DNA of 64,000 bases from the NCBI RefSeq assembly GCF_047553015.1, contig NZ_CP180212.1:248001-312000 (forward strand). Direction: 5' to 3'. Origin of the DNA: Carnobacterium_A sp047553015 (GTDB lineage: Bacteria > Bacillota > Bacilli > Lactobacillales > Carnobacteriaceae). The notes beneath the pieces are model-generated. The model did not search any database. It saw nothing but the letters and a program-made list of their open reading frames with translations, and had not been told where the DNA came from. The stretch's first letter is position 1; every line of letters begins with the position of its first letter. Position numbers and translations under genes: made by a program. This document shows, in pieces, positions 6,722 through 15,819 of the stretch.

Positions 6722-8797
6722 ATGAAAAGTCGTGAAAAAAAACAAGTGACGAGAGTCAATACTCTATTACATGGTGGAGACTATAATCCTGATCAATGGT
6801 TAAATCGACCTGATATTTTAGCAGATGACTTAAAATTAATGAAATTAGCGCACACAAACACCTATTCCATCGGCATTTTTGCGTGGAGTGCATTAGAGCC
6901 TGAAGAAGGTGTCTATACATTTGATTGGCTAGATACTATTTTTGAAACAATCCATCAAAATGGTGGCACGATTATTTTAGCAACACCAAGTGGTGCAAGG
7001 CCGGCTTGGCTATCCCAAAAGTATCCAGAAGTATTGCGTACCAATGAGTTACGATTAAAACACCTCCAAGGTGCACGTCACAACCATTGTTTTAGCTCAC
7101 CCGTTTATCGAGAAAAGACACAACACATTAATCGATTATTAGCAGAACGTTATGGCAATCATCCAGCCTTATTGATGTGGCATGTTTCCAATGAATACAG
7201 TGGAGAGTGCCATTGCGACTTGTGCCAAGTAGCATTCAAAGAGTGGTTAAAAGAAACGTACAACAATGACTTAGCAGCCTTGAACGAAGCGTGGTGGGGC
7301 CCTTTTTGGAGTCATACTTTTAATAGTTGGTCACAGATTCAATCGCCTTCCCCAATAGGAGAAGATGCCGTTCATGGAATGAATTTAGACTGGCGTCGAT
7401 TTATTACGGATCAAACCATTAATTTTTATCAGAATGAACTGGTTCCCTTACGAGAACTGACGCCAACTATCCCGGTTACGACTAATTTTATGGCAGATAC
7501 AGATGACCTTATTCCTTATCAAGGATTGGATTATGGGAAATTTGCTAAACACGTTGACGTGATTACTTGGGATGGTTACCCTGCTTGGCATAATGATCGA
7601 GAATCAACAGCTGATTTGGCTATGAAAGTTGGGTTTATTGATGATTTGTACCGTAGTTTAAAGCAACAGCCTTTTTTACTGTTAGAATCGACACCGAGTG
7701 CTGTTAGTTGGCATGAGGTGAACAAAGCTAAACGTCCTCAAATGCACTTATTGTCGTCGATGCAAATGATTGCTCATGGCTCAGATAGCATTATGTATTT
7801 TCAGTGGCGTAAGTCTCGTGGTTCTTCTGAGAAGTTTCATGGTGCAGTGGTGGATCACGATAATAGTCCAGAAAATCGAGTGTTTAAAGATGTAGCAGAA
7901 GTCGGGAAAATACTAGAAAGTCTTTCAGCTATTGCAGGAACAACTAGACCAGCAGATGTTGCTATTTTATATGACTGGGAAAACAATTGGGCGCTAAATG
8001 ACGCACAAGGATATGGGGCAAAAACAAAGAATTATACTCAAACAGTACAAGAACACTACCGTACGTTTTGGGAAAAAGATATACCAGTCGATGTGATTAT
8101 GAAAGATCAAGACTTTTCTTCTTATAAACTAGTTGTCATACCAATGCTGTATTTATTAAGTTTAGAGACCCTTTCACGCTTGAAAGAATTTGTAGCACAT
8201 GGTGGAACAGTTGTTTCTACTTATCTGACAGGAATAGTAGATGAGCATGATTTAGCGCACTTAGGCGGTTGGCCAAAAGATCTACAAGATATTTTTGGAA
8301 TAAATGTGGTAGAAACAGATACACTTTATCCGTCTGATTACAATAAAGTGCGTTATGGTGAAAAAGAATACGAACTAAAAGAGTACGCATCGATAGTAGA
8401 AGTAAAACAAGCAGAAATTAAAGGCGAATACTTGGAAGATTTTTATGCTCATACACCAGCTATTACTAGTCATTCTTTTGAAAAAGGTAAAAGCTATTTT
8501 ATTGGTGGTCGATTAGAACGCTCTTTCCATAGTGATTTTTATGGTGAAATAATAAAAGAGCTGAGACTAACGCCAGTCTTATCTGTCCGACATGAAAAAG
8601 GTGTTTCTGTCCAAGCTAGACAATCTGAAACAGAAGATACTATTTTTGTAATGAACTTTTCAGAAGAAACTCAAGTTGTCTACTTTGATCAACCGGTTTG
8701 GGATAGACTCAATGAAGTAGAATTAGTTGGAGAAGTAATGCTAGAAAAGTATGCTGTAAAAGTAGTGACCGTCCCTTTAGAAGATAATAGCCAGTAA
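6722..8797 (+). CDS. beta-galactosidase, glycoside hydrolase family 42
   Basis: This 691-aa cytoplasmic retaining enzyme hydrolyses beta-galactosides to release galactose for the Leloir genes downstream. The acid/base Glu is E158 in HVSNEYSGE and the nucleophile is E322 in LLLESTPSAVSW. Cysteines C123, C163, C165 and C168 form the zinc cluster seen in many family-42 enzymes. The order is a TIM barrel (about 1-400), a trimerisation domain containing YDWENNWAL (about 410-610), then a beta domain. There is no signal peptide, so the substrate must be imported; no lactose or galactoside permease is in the window. The start ATG 6722 follows AAAGGGG. Confidence 0.95.
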   Translation: MKSREKKQVTRVNTLLHGGDYNPDQWLNRPDILADDLKLMKLAHTNTYSIGIFAWSALEPEEGVYTFDWLDTIFETIHQNGGTIILATPSGARPAWLSQKYPEVLRTNELRLKHLQGARHNHCFSSPVYREKTQHINRLLAERYGNHPALLMWHVSNEYSGECHCDLCQVAFKEWLKETYNNDLAALNEAWWGPFWSHTFNSWSQIQSPSPIGEDAVHGMNLDWRRFITDQTINFYQNELVPLRELTPTIPVTTNFMADTDDLIPYQGLDYGKFAKHVDVITWDGYPAWHNDRESTADLAMKVGFIDDLYRSLKQQPFLLLESTPSAVSWHEVNKAKRPQMHLLSSMQMIAHGSDSIMYFQWRKSRGSSEKFHGAVVDHDNSPENRVFKDVAEVGKILESLSAIAGTTRPADVAILYDWENNWALNDAQGYGAKTKNYTQTVQEHYRTFWEKDIPVDVIMKDQDFSSYKLVVIPMLYLLSLETLSRLKEFVAHGGTVVSTYLTGIVDEHDLAHLGGWPKDLQDIFGINVVETDTLYPSDYNKVRYGEKEYELKEYASIVEVKQAEIKGEYLEDFYAHTPAITSHSFEKGKSYFIGGRLERSFHSDFYGEIIKELRLTPVLSVRHEKGVSVQARQSETEDTIFVMNFSEETQVVYFDQPVWDRLNEVELVGEVMLEKYAVKVVTVPLEDNSQ

Positions 8798-8860
8798 AAA
8801 TAGTGCGTTACTTCAAGTGAATGGAAGAGAGACAACTTTTTATAATTTACTAAAATTTAC

Positions 8861-8889
8861 TTGATTTATTTTACTAGAAGAAATAAAAT
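8861..8889 (+). promoter_or_regulatory. possible internal promoter before galK
   Basis: TTGATT (8861-8866) and TAAAAT (8884-8889) are 17 bp apart in the 122-bp gap between the beta-galactosidase gene and galK. In such AT-rich DNA this may be chance. Confidence 0.35.
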
Positions 8890-8919
8890 AGAAGAAACAA
8901 TACGAATAAGAGGAGATTA

Positions 8920-10086
8920 ATGATGGAATTAAAAGGCCTAAAAGAAAAGTTTGTAGAACTATTTGGTGACAAAGAATTGAAAGCGTTTTTCGCTCCAGGA
9001 CGAATCAATTTAATTGGTGAGCACACTGACTACAATGGTGGGAACGTTTTTCCTTGTGCTATTACATTAGGAACTTACGGAGTTGCAGCTAAAAGAGAAG
9101 ATACGACAGTAAACTTGTATTCTGAAAATTTTCCAGATTTAGGTGTTATTTCTTTTGATCTATCTGATTTAGCTTACCGTGAAGAAGATAAGTGGACCAA
9201 TTATCCTAAAGGTGTATTGAATTATCTAAAAGAAGCGGGACACGATATCTCAACAGGAATTGACGCAGCAATTTATGGCACTATTCCTAATGGTGCTGGC
9301 TTATCTTCATCCGCTTCAGTTGAATTATTAATGGGGATTATCTTAGAAGATTTATTCAACTTAGAGTTAACTCGTCTTGACTTAATTAAAACTGGTAAAA
9401 AGGTGGAAAATGAGTTTATTGGAGTAAACTCTGGTATTATGGACCAATTTGCTGTTGGTATGGGAGCAGAAGATAAAGCCATACTACTTGATTGCAATAC
9501 CTTAGAGTACGAATTGATTCCAGTAGAACTTGGTGACCATAAAATTGTCATTATGAATACAAAAAAACGTCGAGAACTGGCAACATCTGACTACAATTCA
9601 AGACGTAGCGAATGTGAGCAAGCCTTAGAAGAGTTACAAAAATTTGTTCCTGTTGCTTCGTTGGGTGAACTGGATGAAGCAACATTTGAAACGTATGAAA
9701 ACCAATTGTCGAATCAAACGATTAAAAAGCGTGCAAGACATGCAGTTACTGAAAATCAACGGACAATTAAAGCAGCAAAAGCACTAAAATCAGGTGATTT
9801 AAAAGAATTTGGCTTATTAATGAATGCTTCGCATATCTCTTTGAGAGATGACTATGAAGTGACGGGCGTTGAATTAGATACATTGGTCCAAGCTGCTTGG
9901 GATCAACCAGGAGTTATAGGAGCACGAATGACTGGAGCTGGCTTTGGTGGTTGCTCACTTGCGATAGTAGCTAATGACCAAATTGACCCATTTATTGAAA
10001 ATGTTGGTAAACGATATGAAGCAGAAATCGGCTACCCAGCTGAGTTTTATATTGCAAGTATTAGCGATGGCGCAAAAGTGCTATAA
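8920..10086 (+). CDS. galK: galactokinase
   Basis: GalK phosphorylates galactose with ATP to galactose-1-phosphate, the first Leloir step. The 388 residues contain all GHMP-kinase signatures: the galactokinase motif GRINLIGEHTDYNGG (about 27-41), the ATP-binding PNGAGLSSSAS (about 122-132), and GARMTGAGFGGCSL near residue 345. The catalytic Asp lies in GIMDQFAVG. ATG 8920 and 8923 are adjacent; AGGAG at 8911 favours 8920 or 8923 equally. It follows the beta-galactosidase gene in one operon. Confidence 0.97.
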   Translation: MMELKGLKEKFVELFGDKELKAFFAPGRINLIGEHTDYNGGNVFPCAITLGTYGVAAKREDTTVNLYSENFPDLGVISFDLSDLAYREEDKWTNYPKGVLNYLKEAGHDISTGIDAAIYGTIPNGAGLSSSASVELLMGIILEDLFNLELTRLDLIKTGKKVENEFIGVNSGIMDQFAVGMGAEDKAILLDCNTLEYELIPVELGDHKIVIMNTKKRRELATSDYNSRRSECEQALEELQKFVPVASLGELDEATFETYENQLSNQTIKKRARHAVTENQRTIKAAKALKSGDLKEFGLLMNASHISLRDDYEVTGVELDTLVQAAWDQPGVIGARMTGAGFGGCSLAIVANDQIDPFIENVGKRYEAEIGYPAEFYIASISDGAKVL

Positions 10087-10186
10087 AGAGTACTGAAATA
10101 CGTTTGTTGTGTTCACTTGATGAGGTTAGTATCCGACATCTAGTGAGCATGATTGGCGTACAAGTAGAATAAAAATATGGAAATGG

Positions 10187-10201
10187 CGTTTATTATAAAC
10201 G
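10187..10201. promoter_or_regulatory. perfect 7-1-7 palindrome before galT (operator candidate)
   Basis: CGTTTAT (10187-10193) and ATAAACG (10195-10201) are perfect inverted arms around a single T, 17 bases before the galT start and just ahead of its ribosome-binding site. The one-base centre cannot make an RNA loop without melting the stem, so a protein operator is more likely than a terminator. Confidence 0.45.
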
Positions 10202-10218
10202 ATAAAAGGTGGTATTAG

Positions 10219-11715
10219 GTGAATACAATAGAAAATGTGGATCAACTGATAATAGACTTCATTGAAATCGGCTGTCAAAAGAAAGAAATTGAGTCGCTAG
10301 ATAAAATCCTAAAGACTAACCAGTTGTTGCAACTAGTAGGTAAAATTGATTTCGACCCAACACTAAAAGCTTCTAAGCACCTCTCTAAACGTTTAGAATT
10401 ACTAGATCAACTAATCCATTACGCTGTAGAATCAGATAAAATATCAGATTTACAAACAGAACGTGAAGTACTAAAAGCAGAAATAATGAATTTAGTAACG
10501 CCTTTAACATCAGAAGTTAATCGACAGTTCTGGGCACGCTATGCGAGTAGCCCGAAACAAGCAACGGATTACTTTTATGATTTGAGTCGTGACAACGATT
10601 ATATAAAAACGCGACAAATTGTAAAAAACAGCCACTTTATTTCGCAAAGTTCATTTGGACCACTAGAAATTACGATTAATTTATCTAAACCAGAAAAAGA
10701 TCCAAAACAAATTGCTTTAGCCAAACAATCAACGAGTACGAGTTACCCAACGTGCTTATTATGTATGGAAAATGAAGGCTATGCAGGACACTTTAATCAT
10801 CCGGCAAGAAGCAATCATCGGATTGTTAGGATGCCTTTAAATGGTGAAGGATGGGGACTACAGTATTCTCCTTATGCCTATTATGATGAACATTGCATTT
10901 TTTTATCACAAGAACACAAGCCAATGAAACTAGAGAAAGCAACATTCGAAAAACTATTGGGCATCGTCGAACAATTCCCTCATTATTTTGTAGGCTCTAA
11001 CGCTGATCTTCCGATTGTAGGGGGCTCTATCTTAACTCATGATCATTATCAAGGTGGAAGACACACGTTTGCTATGGAACAAGCAAAGATTACCCACTCA
11101 TTTGACTTAAAAGGATTTTCATCTATTGAAGCAGGATTGGTTCAGTGGCCAATGTCTGTTATTCGTTTGAAGGGTTCGAACAAAGCAGAAATAATTGATG
11201 CAGCAACGCTTATTCTTGAAGAATGGCGTATTTATTCTGATTCATCCGTTTCAATTTTAGCTCAAACAGAGGGTGTTTCTCATAATACGGTTACCCCAAT
11301 AGCAAGAATGAACGGCGATAAGTTCGAATTAGATCTAGTCTTACGAAATAATCGAGTAACGGTTGAATTTCCAGATGGGATTTTTCATCCTCATGCTGAC
11401 GTACAACACATTAAAAAAGAAAATATTGGCTTGATTGAAGTAATGGGTCTAGCTATCTTACCGCCACGTTTAAAAGCAGAGCTAAAAGAAGTTGAGCGTT
11501 ATTTGTTGGACCAAGAAAACGATATGGCAGAAAGTCATAGAGAATGGGCAAAAGAAATAAAAGTACAAACAAAGCCTACGACAGAAAATGTTCAAGAGTT
11601 AATCGACAAAGCAGTAGGCGAAGTGTTCTTGCGAGTCTTGGAAGATGCTGGGGTTTACAAACAAACAGATGAGGGGCAAGCGGCATTTAAATCCTTCATT
11701 CAAACGATTCAATAA
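10219..11715 (+). CDS. galT: UDP-glucose--hexose-1-phosphate uridylyltransferase, class II
   Basis: GalT exchanges UMP between UDP-glucose and galactose-1-phosphate. At 498 aa it is the long Firmicute (class II) form rather than the 350-aa enterobacterial type. Visible marks are the conserved PTCLLCMENEGYAG region (Cys pair near residues 180-183), the His-rich ILTHDHYQGGRHTFAM segment around residue 275-290 and FHPHADVQHIKKENIG near 390. The start is GTG 10219 behind AAAGGTGG. It lies 132 bp after galK, with a palindrome in the gap, and 25 bp before galM. Confidence 0.95.
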   Translation: MNTIENVDQLIIDFIEIGCQKKEIESLDKILKTNQLLQLVGKIDFDPTLKASKHLSKRLELLDQLIHYAVESDKISDLQTEREVLKAEIMNLVTPLTSEVNRQFWARYASSPKQATDYFYDLSRDNDYIKTRQIVKNSHFISQSSFGPLEITINLSKPEKDPKQIALAKQSTSTSYPTCLLCMENEGYAGHFNHPARSNHRIVRMPLNGEGWGLQYSPYAYYDEHCIFLSQEHKPMKLEKATFEKLLGIVEQFPHYFVGSNADLPIVGGSILTHDHYQGGRHTFAMEQAKITHSFDLKGFSSIEAGLVQWPMSVIRLKGSNKAEIIDAATLILEEWRIYSDSSVSILAQTEGVSHNTVTPIARMNGDKFELDLVLRNNRVTVEFPDGIFHPHADVQHIKKENIGLIEVMGLAILPPRLKAELKEVERYLLDQENDMAESHREWAKEIKVQTKPTTENVQELIDKAVGEVFLRVLEDAGVYKQTDEGQAAFKSFIQTIQ

Positions 11716-11740
11716 AGATAGAGAAAAGGAGGAAGGATAA

Positions 11741-12796
11741 ATGAAAGCAAGCAAGCGTCTTTTTGGAGAAGTAGAAGGCAGACCAGTTTATGAATACACA
11801 TTAGAAAATAGCCAGGGTATGCAAGTGTCTGTAATGGATTATGGTGCTACCTTGACAGCAATCAAAACACCAGATAAAGACGGGAAAATAGCGAACATAA
11901 CATTGGGTTTTGATTCTGTTGAACCCTATGTTACCTATCGACCTTATTATGGTGCAACGATAGGTCGAGTAGCGGGTAGAATTGCTAATGGAGCTTTTGA
12001 ATTAGACGGCAAACCGGTCCAATTAACGATTAATGAAGGTGTAAACCATCATCACGGTGGCAGCCCGGCTTTTGATTCTCGTTTCTGGGAAGTTCAAGTG
12101 AAAGCAGAGTCTGACAGTGATGAAAGTTCATTCATTTTTACTTACTTAAGTCCAGATGATGAAAATGGGTACCCCGGTAATTTAACTGTTCAAGTGAAGT
12201 ATCTCTTAACTCAAGCAAATGAGTGCAAGATTCAATACACGGCTACAACCGATAAGACAACGCTTTTTAATCCAACCAATCACGTTTACTTTAACTTGTC
12301 AGGAAACCACGCAAATGGTATTCTAGAGCATAAACTACAATTAAATAGTGACTTTTATGCTCCATTGGAAAGCGATTCTGTGCCGACAGGCCAATTAATA
12401 GATGTAACTGATTCGCCATTTGATTTTAGACAAGCGATGCCTTTAAAAACAGGAGTAGAAAGTGCCCATCCACAAATAGTTAGCAATCGAGGATACGACC
12501 ATCCCTTCATGTTAAATCCGGTTAAAACCGGAGAAGCTAACGGGCAACTAACGGATGCTACCAGTAAAAGACGGGTTCGTTTTTATACAGACCGAGAAGC
12601 TGTTGTCGTGTATTTGAACAATTGGGCTGAAGAATTATATGAAATCGATGGGCAGACTGTTCGTCCTTATTCTGGTGTTGCGTTAGAAACACAAGTACTA
12701 CCAGATGCGATTCACCATGATAATTTTGGTAACGTTATTCTAAAACCAGGTGAGAAATTCTACTCAGAAACGATTTATCAATTTGATCTTATCTAA
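11741..12796 (+). CDS. galM: aldose 1-epimerase (galactose mutarotase)
   Basis: GalM converts beta-D-galactose, the product of beta-galactosidase, to the alpha anomer used by GalK. The 351-aa beta-sandwich protein shows the family marks: GRVAGRIANG near residue 75, NHHHGG near 107, NPTNHVYFNLSG around 180 with the catalytic His, and GVALETQVLPDA near 312 with the catalytic Glu. It is preceded by AAAGGAGGAAGG and tightly spaced within the gal operon. Confidence 0.96.
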   Translation: MKASKRLFGEVEGRPVYEYTLENSQGMQVSVMDYGATLTAIKTPDKDGKIANITLGFDSVEPYVTYRPYYGATIGRVAGRIANGAFELDGKPVQLTINEGVNHHHGGSPAFDSRFWEVQVKAESDSDESSFIFTYLSPDDENGYPGNLTVQVKYLLTQANECKIQYTATTDKTTLFNPTNHVYFNLSGNHANGILEHKLQLNSDFYAPLESDSVPTGQLIDVTDSPFDFRQAMPLKTGVESAHPQIVSNRGYDHPFMLNPVKTGEANGQLTDATSKRRVRFYTDREAVVVYLNNWAEELYEIDGQTVRPYSGVALETQVLPDAIHHDNFGNVILKPGEKFYSETIYQFDLI

Positions 12797-12824
12797 TAGA
12801 AGGAAAGAAAGGAAGAACTAAAGA

Positions 12825-13817
12825 ATGGCCACGATTAAAGACATTGCTGAAAAAGCAAATGTTTCAAGTGCCACTGTATCTCGCGTATTGAATTACGATG
12901 AGACATTATCTGTAGGCGACGATACTAAAAAAAGAATTTTTGAAGCAGCAGAAGCATTAGAATATACTAAGTACCAAAAGAAAAAAGGCAAGAAAAAAGG
13001 TAAAATTGCAATTGTTCAATGGTATACAGAAAAAGAAGAGCTAGATGACTTGTATTACTTATCGATTCGTTTGGGTGTAGAAAAGCGCGCTGAAGAAGAA
13101 GGCTATGGAATTGAACGTTATTTTCAAGATAGTCTTTTTGAGCCCAAAAAAGATATTGAGGGCATTGTTGCTATTGGGAAATTTAGCACCACTCAAATAG
13201 ATCAACTTGTATTGTGGACTAAAAATATTTGTTTTATAGATTTTGATTTATTGGGTCAAAAAATGGACTCGGTAGTCGTCGATTTTGAGCAAGCAGTCTA
13301 TTCGGTTATGGATTATTTAACTGGGAAAAACCATCAGCAGATTGGTTTTATTGGTGGACAAGAGCACTATGCAAAAGAGACACAAACCCCACCGGATAAA
13401 CGGTCTATCTTAGTTGAATCGTACTTACGCCAAAAAGAATTGTATCAAGGGAAATTCTTTTTCACAGGGAAATTCAATGTAGCATCGGGTCATCAACTGA
13501 TGAAACAAGCCATTCGTGAATTGGGAGAAGATTTGCCAGCGGCTTTCTTTATTGCCAATGACGCTTTAGCAATTGGTGCGCTTCGTGCACTGCAAGAAGC
13601 TGGAATTTCAGTACCAGAAAAAGTTGAAATTATTGGTTTTAATGACATTAGCGTGGCTAAATACGTTTATCCGACGTTAAGTACGGTTAAGGTTTACACC
13701 GAATTAATGGGAGAAGTTGGTTTTGACTTATTAATGGATCGAATAGATTCCGAGCGTCAAGTAGCTAAAAAAATTACCTTATCAACGGATTTAATTTTAC
13801 GAGGAAGTACGTCTTAA
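12825..13817 (+). CDS. galR: LacI/GalR-family transcriptional regulator of the galactose operon
   Basis: The N-terminal HTH is classical (ATIKDIAEKANVSSATVSRV, residues 2-21, then the hinge near 45-60). It is followed by a periplasmic-binding-protein-like effector domain containing AAFFIANDALAIGALRAL and VEIIGFNDISVAKYVYPTLS. The length of 330 aa is usual. As the last gene of the operon it probably represses the operon and responds to galactose or a metabolite; the operator at 6663-6679 is a good target. A strong terminator follows at once. Confidence 0.93.
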   Translation: MATIKDIAEKANVSSATVSRVLNYDETLSVGDDTKKRIFEAAEALEYTKYQKKKGKKKGKIAIVQWYTEKEELDDLYYLSIRLGVEKRAEEEGYGIERYFQDSLFEPKKDIEGIVAIGKFSTTQIDQLVLWTKNICFIDFDLLGQKMDSVVVDFEQAVYSVMDYLTGKNHQQIGFIGGQEHYAKETQTPPDKRSILVESYLRQKELYQGKFFFTGKFNVASGHQLMKQAIRELGEDLPAAFFIANDALAIGALRALQEAGISVPEKVEIIGFNDISVAKYVYPTLSTVKVYTELMGEVGFDLLMDRIDSERQVAKKITLSTDLILRGSTS

Positions 13818-13848
13818 ACTTTTTATTGTTCGATTAACCATTAATCTT

Positions 13849-13889
13849 AAAAACTGAATCCACTCTCTATACGAGTAGATTCAGTTTTT
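13849..13889 (+). terminator. terminator of the galactoside operon
   Basis: A perfect 12-bp stem (13849-13860 with 13878-13889) ends in five Ts. Confidence 0.9.
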
Positions 13890-13999
13890 AGGTTATTTTT
13901 TTGTCTTTTTCCGTTATACTGTGCAAGAGAAGGAACACACGGATAAAAGTACCGTTAGTCTTAATAAAATATGAATCAAACACGAAAGAGAGTGAGCAC

Positions 14000-14944
14000 A
14001 TGGTAAAAAGAAATCCTAAATCAACGAATAAAAAAAGAATAGAAAAAAAATCATTCCAATACAAGGATACAGCAAAAGCGACTGAGTATACCGTTAAAGA
14101 ACCAATAGAGATGTTAGAGTTTTTAATAGAAGAAAAAGTTAAAAATAGTCGTAATTCTATAAAATCAGTTTTAACAAGAGGCCAAGTGTGGGTTGATGGA
14201 AAAAACATCAAACAGCATAATTACCCTTTATCTCCAGGACAAAAAGTATCGATTGTTTCGAATAAAGAAGCGATTAAAGAAAAAGCTTTAGTTGGGGTGA
14301 GTATTCTTTTTGAAGACAAAGATATTATTGTTATCAATAAAGAAGCGGGTATGCTTTCTATGGCTTCTAAAAATGAGCATGATTTAACCGCTTATCGTCA
14401 AGTAACTACGTATGTTAAAGAAGACAACAAGAAAAATAGAGTTTTTGTGGTTCATCGTTTAGATAGAGATACTTCAGGCGTGATGCTTTTTGCGAAAAGT
14501 GAAGAAGTAAAATTAGCCCTACAAGAAAATTGGTCAGACATTGTTAAGGAAAGAATCTATACAGCATTAGTTGAAGGAGTCATAACAAAAGACGAAGGAA
14601 CAATTGATTCTTGGTTGACTGAAAATAAAGCTATGCACGTTTTCTCTAGCCCGTTTGATAATGGTGGAAAGCGAGCTATCACGCATTACAAGAAGATTAA
14701 ATCGAATGACGCCTTTACGTTAGTAGAAATTCAACTTGAAACAGGCCGGAAAAATCAAATTCGAGTACACATGGAGGAAATTGGTCATCCCGTTGTAGGC
14801 GATAAGAAGTATGGCTCTACGGTAAGTCCACTGAAACGTCTTGGACTACATGCAACAACATTAGCGCTTATTCATCCTACAACTGGTGAGTTAGTTCGTT
14901 TTAAAGCTAAAGTACCAAAAGTATTTTCAGTTCATTCAAAATAA
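14000..14944 (+). CDS. RluA-family 23S rRNA pseudouridine synthase
   Basis: The enzyme isomerises uridine in RNA to pseudouridine. An N-terminal S4 RNA-binding domain (about residues 20-85, RGQVWVDGKNIKQHNYPLSP) precedes the catalytic domain, whose signature HRLDRDTSGVMLF holds the catalytic Asp near residue 155. The C-terminal RVHMEEIGHPVVGDKKYG is typical. The frame extends upstream to 13901, inside the preceding region, but ATG 14000 behind AAAGAGAGTG gives a 314-aa protein of family length. The exact target uridine cannot be decided between the RluD-like and YjbO-like members. Confidence 0.92.
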   Translation: MVKRNPKSTNKKRIEKKSFQYKDTAKATEYTVKEPIEMLEFLIEEKVKNSRNSIKSVLTRGQVWVDGKNIKQHNYPLSPGQKVSIVSNKEAIKEKALVGVSILFEDKDIIVINKEAGMLSMASKNEHDLTAYRQVTTYVKEDNKKNRVFVVHRLDRDTSGVMLFAKSEEVKLALQENWSDIVKERIYTALVEGVITKDEGTIDSWLTENKAMHVFSSPFDNGGKRAITHYKKIKSNDAFTLVEIQLETGRKNQIRVHMEEIGHPVVGDKKYGSTVSPLKRLGLHATTLALIHPTTGELVRFKAKVPKVFSVHSK

Positions 14945-14951
14945 GAAGCAG

Positions 14952-14996
14952 AAAAAAAGCCAAGCACTCTTTTTAAAAGAGTGCTTGGCTTTTTTT
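14952..14996. terminator. bidirectional rho-independent terminator
   Basis: A long perfect inverted repeat with A7 on the left and T7 on the right (core GCCAAGCACTC at 14959-14969). It ends the pseudouridine synthase transcript and can also stop leftward transcription. Confidence 0.93.
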
Positions 14997-15016
14997 GAAA
15001 GAATCTCAAATAAAAA

Positions 15017-15043
15017 AGAGAGTGCCATACTGCAGCACTCTCT
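15017..15043 (-). terminator. rho-independent terminator of the csbD gene
   Basis: A 9-bp perfect stem (15017-15025 with 15035-15043) is followed on the minus strand by six Ts. Confidence 0.88.
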
Positions 15044-15056
15044 GTGGATTGTAACA

Positions 15057-15251
15057 TTAGTTGCGGTCGTTGTAGTCTTCTTTAGCTTCTCCGACTTTTT
15101 TCTCGACTTCGCCTTTAGCCTTTTGTGCTTTACCTTCTGCTTGTTTAGATAAATCATCTGTTGCATCACCATAGGCATCTTTAGCTGAACCAACGGCCTT
15201 ATCTTTCATACCTTTTAATTTATCTTTCATTCCGTTATCTTTGTCCGTCAT
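15057..15251 (-). CDS. csbD: CsbD-like stress protein
   Basis: The 64-aa protein is almost entirely charged helix (K, D, E, A, G) with the pattern KDKLKGMKDKAVGSAKDAYGD seen here as MKDKLKGMKDKAVGSAKDA, which is the CsbD family layout. In Bacillus csbD is part of the general stress regulon; the molecular job is unknown. A strong AGGAGGATG precedes ATG 15251. It is a single-gene unit with its own terminator. A longer frame overlapping it (to 14936) is a shadow. Confidence 0.9.
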   Translation of the reverse strand: MTDKDNGMKDKLKGMKDKAVGSAKDAYGDATDDLSKQAEGKAQKAKGEVEKKVGEAKEDYNDRN

Positions 15252-15738
15252 ACGATCATCCTCCTAGTAAATAATTTATTGTATAGTAGTCATTGCTACG
15301 CAACGTTCTTTAAAAGAATAAATTGAATTGCGTCTAAAATGTGAACGACTTCTATAACTGAATCATACCTTATTTTAAAAAAAAATCAAACAATAAGCTT
15401 TTTTAGACCAAATTAGTTTAACGGCTTTTATGTTGCTAACAGATTAAAGAGATAGACTTGGAAAAGCTAATTTGGTTGAAAGGAGACGAGTAGAGTAATT
15501 TTGTTCTTTCACTTGTCCATTTTGTTTGAAAACAGACAAGTGAAGGTCGTTGTTTGTTTGATTTGTTTAAAATAGGATACAAGTGGACGATTCGGGTCTA
15601 AAAAGTGCTTAACTGGTCCATATAACCACAATTGAAGCTCAGTTCAAACTAATGCGTGCTGACTGGTCTCTTTAGAACGATCTCTATTTTTCTACGGTTG
15701 AAAAAAATAGCCTACGGTAGTCTTCCTTTCGAGGCCAC
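15252..15738. other. long spacer with inverted repeats and GGACAAG/CTTGTCC-type motifs
   Basis: No protein gene is supported. A perfect 10-bp stem (15508-15517 with 15535-15544, core CACTTGTC/GACAAGTG) encloses a 17-nt loop in which TTTT can pair with AAAA. Related short motifs follow: ACAAGTGGAC (15579-15588), ACTGGTCCA (15612-15620) and ACTGGTCTC (15662-15670). Similar motifs, in the opposite sense, fill the groES-groEL spacer. The leftmost 100 bp must hold the csbD promoter. Confidence 0.5.
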
Positions 15739-15767
15739 TTAATTTATTTTACTATTTGTGCTAAAAT
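15739..15767 (+). promoter_or_regulatory. promoter of the tsaB-rimI-tsaD operon
   Basis: TTAATT (15739-15744) and TAAAAT (15762-15767), 17 bp apart, with an extended TGC before the -10. The tsaB start is about 50 bases downstream. Confidence 0.55.
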
Positions 15768-15819
15768 AAAGGAACACATTTAGGCAGATGAAATAGAAAA
15801 AGAACGGAGTCGTTTAGAG

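Noticed and set aside
14936..15193. Minus-strand frame of 85 codons over csbD
   Set aside because: It overlaps csbD in another frame and crosses both terminators; csbD itself has the family pattern and a strong ribosome site.
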